45,021 bases of DNA from the NCBI GenBank assembly GCA_047921075.1, contig JBLRWS010000014.1, positions 1 to 45,021 of the forward strand, written 5' to 3'. The notes beneath the pieces were generated by a model. That model was given only the letters and a program-made list of their open reading frames with translations, searched no databases and was not told where the DNA came from. Made by a program: the position numbers and the translations under genes. This DNA is from JBLRWS01 sp047921075. Its GTDB lineage: Bacteria > Bacteroidota > Rhodothermia > Balneolales > Balneolaceae. Positions 43,090 to 45,021 of the stretch are shown one piece after another (position 1 is the first letter of the stretch; the number at the start of each line of letters is the position of its first letter).

Positions 43090-43862
43090 TCAAACTATTC
43101 ATCACCGACCTGGATGGGTGCATATCTCATCCGTTTACCACACCGCACTGGCCATCTATCAACGCCATTCGTGAACTGAACCTGCAGAGCCGTACCGCCG
43201 ATCATGTGCCGCCGCTCTCCATCTGTACGGGACGTCCGTTTCCATACGCAGAAGCTGTGGCGCAGTGGCTCGATGTGAAACTGCCGTTTGTGTTCGAAAG
43301 TGCGGGTGTCTATCACTGGAAAGGCAACCGGGTAGAGACCGCGTTTGATAACAAGCCGGGCGCGCTTGATGCGGTGGAGTCGATACGCCGATGGCTGGCG
43401 GATTCCGTGCTGCCCGACTATCCCAACGCACAGCTCGAATTCACCAAACTGATGGACGCCGGAATTGTGTGTCCCGATACCGATATTGTAAACGAAATTT
43501 ACGATCGCATTCTGCGCCGTATCGACGAAAAAGGGCTGGAACTGGAAGTGCACACCACCGACATTTCCGTGAACGTGCTGCTAAAAGGAAACAACAAGCT
43601 GGCCGGCATCCGGATGATTGCGGGGCACGCCGGTGTTGGGCTCCACGAAGTTGCCTACATCGGGGATACCAGCGGCGATGTGGTGGCCTTGAAAGAGGTG
43701 AAAATGCCGTTTGCCCCGATCAATGCCCGCGACGTAGCCAAAGAGAACGCCGACGTACTGCAGCAGGAAACGACCAAAGCGGTTCTGGAAGCGTACAAGC
43801 GGGTGATTGATTACAATATGAACCTGATAAATGAGGGCCAAAAGCACTCCCCTCCTGTGTAA
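43086..43862 (+). CDS. HAD family hydrolase (Cof-type phosphatase)
   Basis: This is a 258-residue protein. Motif I ITDLDGCISH (Asp8, Asp10), motif II SICTGR (Thr48), motif III Lys171 (NNKLAGI) and motif IV YIGDTSGDVVALKEV (Asp194, Asp198) mark a HAD-IIB phosphatase. The substrate is not determined. It overlaps the vWA gene by 4 nt. The last residues (AKHSPPV-like, KHSPPV) and the TAA at 43860-43862 lie inside the folded repeat element, so the native C-terminus may have been replaced when the element arrived. Confidence 0.88.
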   Translation: MIKLFITDLDGCISHPFTTPHWPSINAIRELNLQSRTADHVPPLSICTGRPFPYAEAVAQWLDVKLPFVFESAGVYHWKGNRVETAFDNKPGALDAVESIRRWLADSVLPDYPNAQLEFTKLMDAGIVCPDTDIVNEIYDRILRRIDEKGLELEVHTTDISVNVLLKGNNKLAGIRMIAGHAGVGLHEVAYIGDTSGDVVALKEVKMPFAPINARDVAKENADVLQQETTKAVLEAYKRVIDYNMNLINEGQKHSPPV

Positions 43863-43997
43863 GGAGGGGCCGGGGGTGGTAGCCATTAGGTTTTTAAGCT
43901 CAAATAAGACTCAAAAACCCCGTTACAACCACCCCTAAATCGCTTTGCGGGTTAAAAGAGGAGCCCTCCTTGAAAGCTCTCGGGAAGGGGACTTTTT
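43840..43997. repeat. Folded MITE/REP-like intergenic element
   Basis: This is a nested set of inverted repeats: AAAAG/CTTTT at the ends, TCCCCT (43848-43853)/AGGGGA (43986-43991), AAGGAGGG (43861-43868)/CCCTCCTT (43964-43971), GGGGTGGT (43873-43880)/ACCACCCC (43928-43935) and GGTTTTT (43889-43895)/AAAAACC (43913-43919). The left end also has its own hairpin CCCCTCCT-gtgta-AGGAGGGG (43849-43869). The composition resembles dispersed CCCTCCT/AGGAGGG intergenic repeats known from many Bacteroidota and other genomes. It has no ORF of its own. It overlaps the 3' end of the HAD gene. Confidence 0.7.
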
Positions 43998-44059
43998 AAC
44001 TCCTTAAAAAGACATTATTAATCGATCTCAGATTAAAAGCCTGATTCATCCCTTGGTGC

Positions 44060-44422
44060 TTACTCCTCATCCCGTTTTACACGGACATCTTCAGCTGATT
44101 CTTTCATAATCAGCCGTCCGGTTTCGGCACCGGAACCATCCCTCAGAAACAGAGTGTCACCGCTCATCTCCCAAAAACCCTCCCGGCCGATACTCTTCAT
44201 CCGCTGCGCTTGATGCGGCTCCACCGAGTACCGTTTCTCATCGGGATTGAGCAGGATGAACTTCTGTTCCGCATCGTACTGATAGGTTTGAGGCTCGGGC
44301 GGAGATTCCGTTGAGGAGCCCGGCCGTTCGCTGCCTGCGTTTATGGCAATGGTGATGCGGATGGTAATGAACACCGCCAAAAGCGCAACAATGATCAGCC
44401 CGGTTTTGGTGTCGATCTGCAT
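44060..44422 (-). CDS. Small single-pass membrane protein, hypothetical
   Basis: This is a 120-residue protein. One N-terminal transmembrane helix (TGLIIVALLAVFITIRITIAI, about 7-26) is followed by a Ser/Pro-rich linker (GSSTESPPEPQ) and a small soluble domain (QKFILLNPDEKRYSVEP; GDTLFLRDGSGAETGRLIM). The C-terminal tail is charged (EDVRVKRDEE). It is not recognised. It starts 6 bp after purE and is probably co-transcribed with it. Confidence 0.72.
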   Translation of the reverse strand: MQIDTKTGLIIVALLAVFITIRITIAINAGSERPGSSTESPPEPQTYQYDAEQKFILLNPDEKRYSVEPHQAQRMKSIGREGFWEMSGDTLFLRDGSGAETGRLIMKESAEDVRVKRDEE

Positions 44423-44428
44423 CGGCCG

Positions 44429-44914
44429 TCAGGTCAGGTTGTCGGTTTTGCGGCGAGACTCCTCCGCCATCTCCTCGTGATAGGCGGACAGTTTTTCGGC
44501 GATGGTGCGATCGGTGATTCCCAGAATTCGTGCGGCCAAAAGCCCTGCATTTTTCGCCTTTCCGATGGCAACGGTTGCTACCGGTACGCCGTTTGGCATC
44601 TGAACGATAGAGTAGAGGCTGTCCACCCCGCCAAGTGCAGACGTTTTGACCGGCACCCCGATGACCGGCAGGGTGGTGTAGGCGGCCAGCATTCCGGGCA
44701 GGTGTGCGGCACCGCCGGCTCCGGCAATAATCACCTGCAGGCCGCGCTCCCGGGCCTCTTTGCCATAAGCGGCCATCATATCGGGAGTTCGGTGCGCCGA
44801 TACCACCCGCTTCTCAAAAGAGATATCGAACGCCTCCAGCAGCTCGGCTGCCTCTTTCATTGTGGGCCAGTCGCTGTCGCTGCCCATTACCACTCCAACA
44901 ATAGGTTTACTCAT
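44429..44914 (-). CDS. purE: 5-(carboxyamino)imidazole ribonucleotide mutase, class I PurE
   Basis: This 161-residue enzyme moves the carboxyl group of N5-CAIR to give CAIR in purine synthesis. GVVMGSDSDWPTMKEAAELL (7-26), RVVSAHRTPDMM with the catalytic His and AGAGGAAHLPGMLAAYTTLPV are class I hallmarks. PurK, its usual neighbour, is not downstream; the gene upstream lies outside the window. The 107 bp to the right edge are AT-rich without a clear TAnnTTTG box. Confidence 0.97.
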   Translation of the reverse strand: MSKPIVGVVMGSDSDWPTMKEAAELLEAFDISFEKRVVSAHRTPDMMAAYGKEARERGLQVIIAGAGGAAHLPGMLAAYTTLPVIGVPVKTSALGGVDSLYSIVQMPNGVPVATVAIGKAKNAGLLAARILGITDRTIAEKLSAYHEEMAEESRRKTDNLT

Positions 44915-45021
44915 GAGTTTGGGGTTTTATATGATGTGCCCAATTACGTTGAGCCACCGGGCTGTAGTTTCGTTGATTATTGAAGGAGAAAGGTAAAAAA
45001 ATTATCCATGGTTTTTTCCCG

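Overview
The window looks like an ordinary chromosomal segment of a Gram-negative, menaquinone-using bacterium of the Bacteroidota/Balneolota side of the tree; a Balneolaceae-like organism is my best guess. The clues are a DUF2723 (GT117) membrane glycosyltransferase, a YbeY whose third metal ligand is Asp as in Bacteroidota, a short exosortase-family protein, RNase E/G next to hslVU, several promoter-like TAnnTTTG boxes of the Bacteroidota -7 type, and almost no Shine-Dalgarno sequences. The species assignment is inference. I see no rRNA, tRNA, CRISPR array, prophage or complete insertion sequence.

Layout. 1-1916 (minus) is the N-terminal two thirds of a secreted pullulanase lipoprotein, cut by the window edge. 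2102-2428 (plus) is an orphan integrase N-terminal domain. From 2434 to 19005 every gene is on the minus strand. In transcription order these are a RodZ-like HTH membrane protein, ligA, a 7TM-HD phosphohydrolase, xerD, gamma-glutamyltranspeptidase, a 38-residue membrane peptide coupled to putP, the DUF2723 glycosyltransferase, a hypothetical protein, ybeY, a compact type IA topoisomerase-like protein and a DUF445 membrane protein. From 19166 to 24034 there is a plus-strand run: comF, a membrane protein, a histidine phosphatase, menG/ubiE, fabZ, panB and surE. It ends head-on against a lipase (24031-24888, minus) and a small secreted or anchored protein.

25460-29482 (plus) carries a GNAT-like protein, a membrane protein, a two-domain dCTP deaminase, a small Fe-S protein and rsmE, the last three with overlapping stop and start codons. 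29482-35370 (minus) holds an S41 protease with a clear terminator, then hslU, hslV and an RNase E/G behind a long, AT-rich, gene-free leader. 35812-38397 (minus) is lipoprotein, small winged-helix protein, biotinyl carrier and murA. 38505-41386 (plus) is an ArsC/Spx-like protein, a DUF3108 protein, dUTPase and an MFS transporter, converging on an exosortase-family protein. 42046-43862 (plus) is a vWA (BatB-like) protein coupled to a HAD phosphatase whose last codons and stop lie in a folded repeat element (43840-43997). purE and a small membrane protein (minus) close the window.

Most genes are housekeeping: DNA replication and repair (ligA, xerD), nucleotide hygiene (dcd, dut, surE, purE), envelope (murA, fabZ, RodZ-like), proteostasis (hslUV, S41 protease) and RNA processing (rng, ybeY, rsmE). 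The less ordinary items are the compact topoisomerase-like protein, the small peptide coupled to the PutP-like symporter with a tripartite palindromic site upstream, the lone exosortase, the repeat element that ends the HAD gene, and a possible structured leader in front of RNase E/G.
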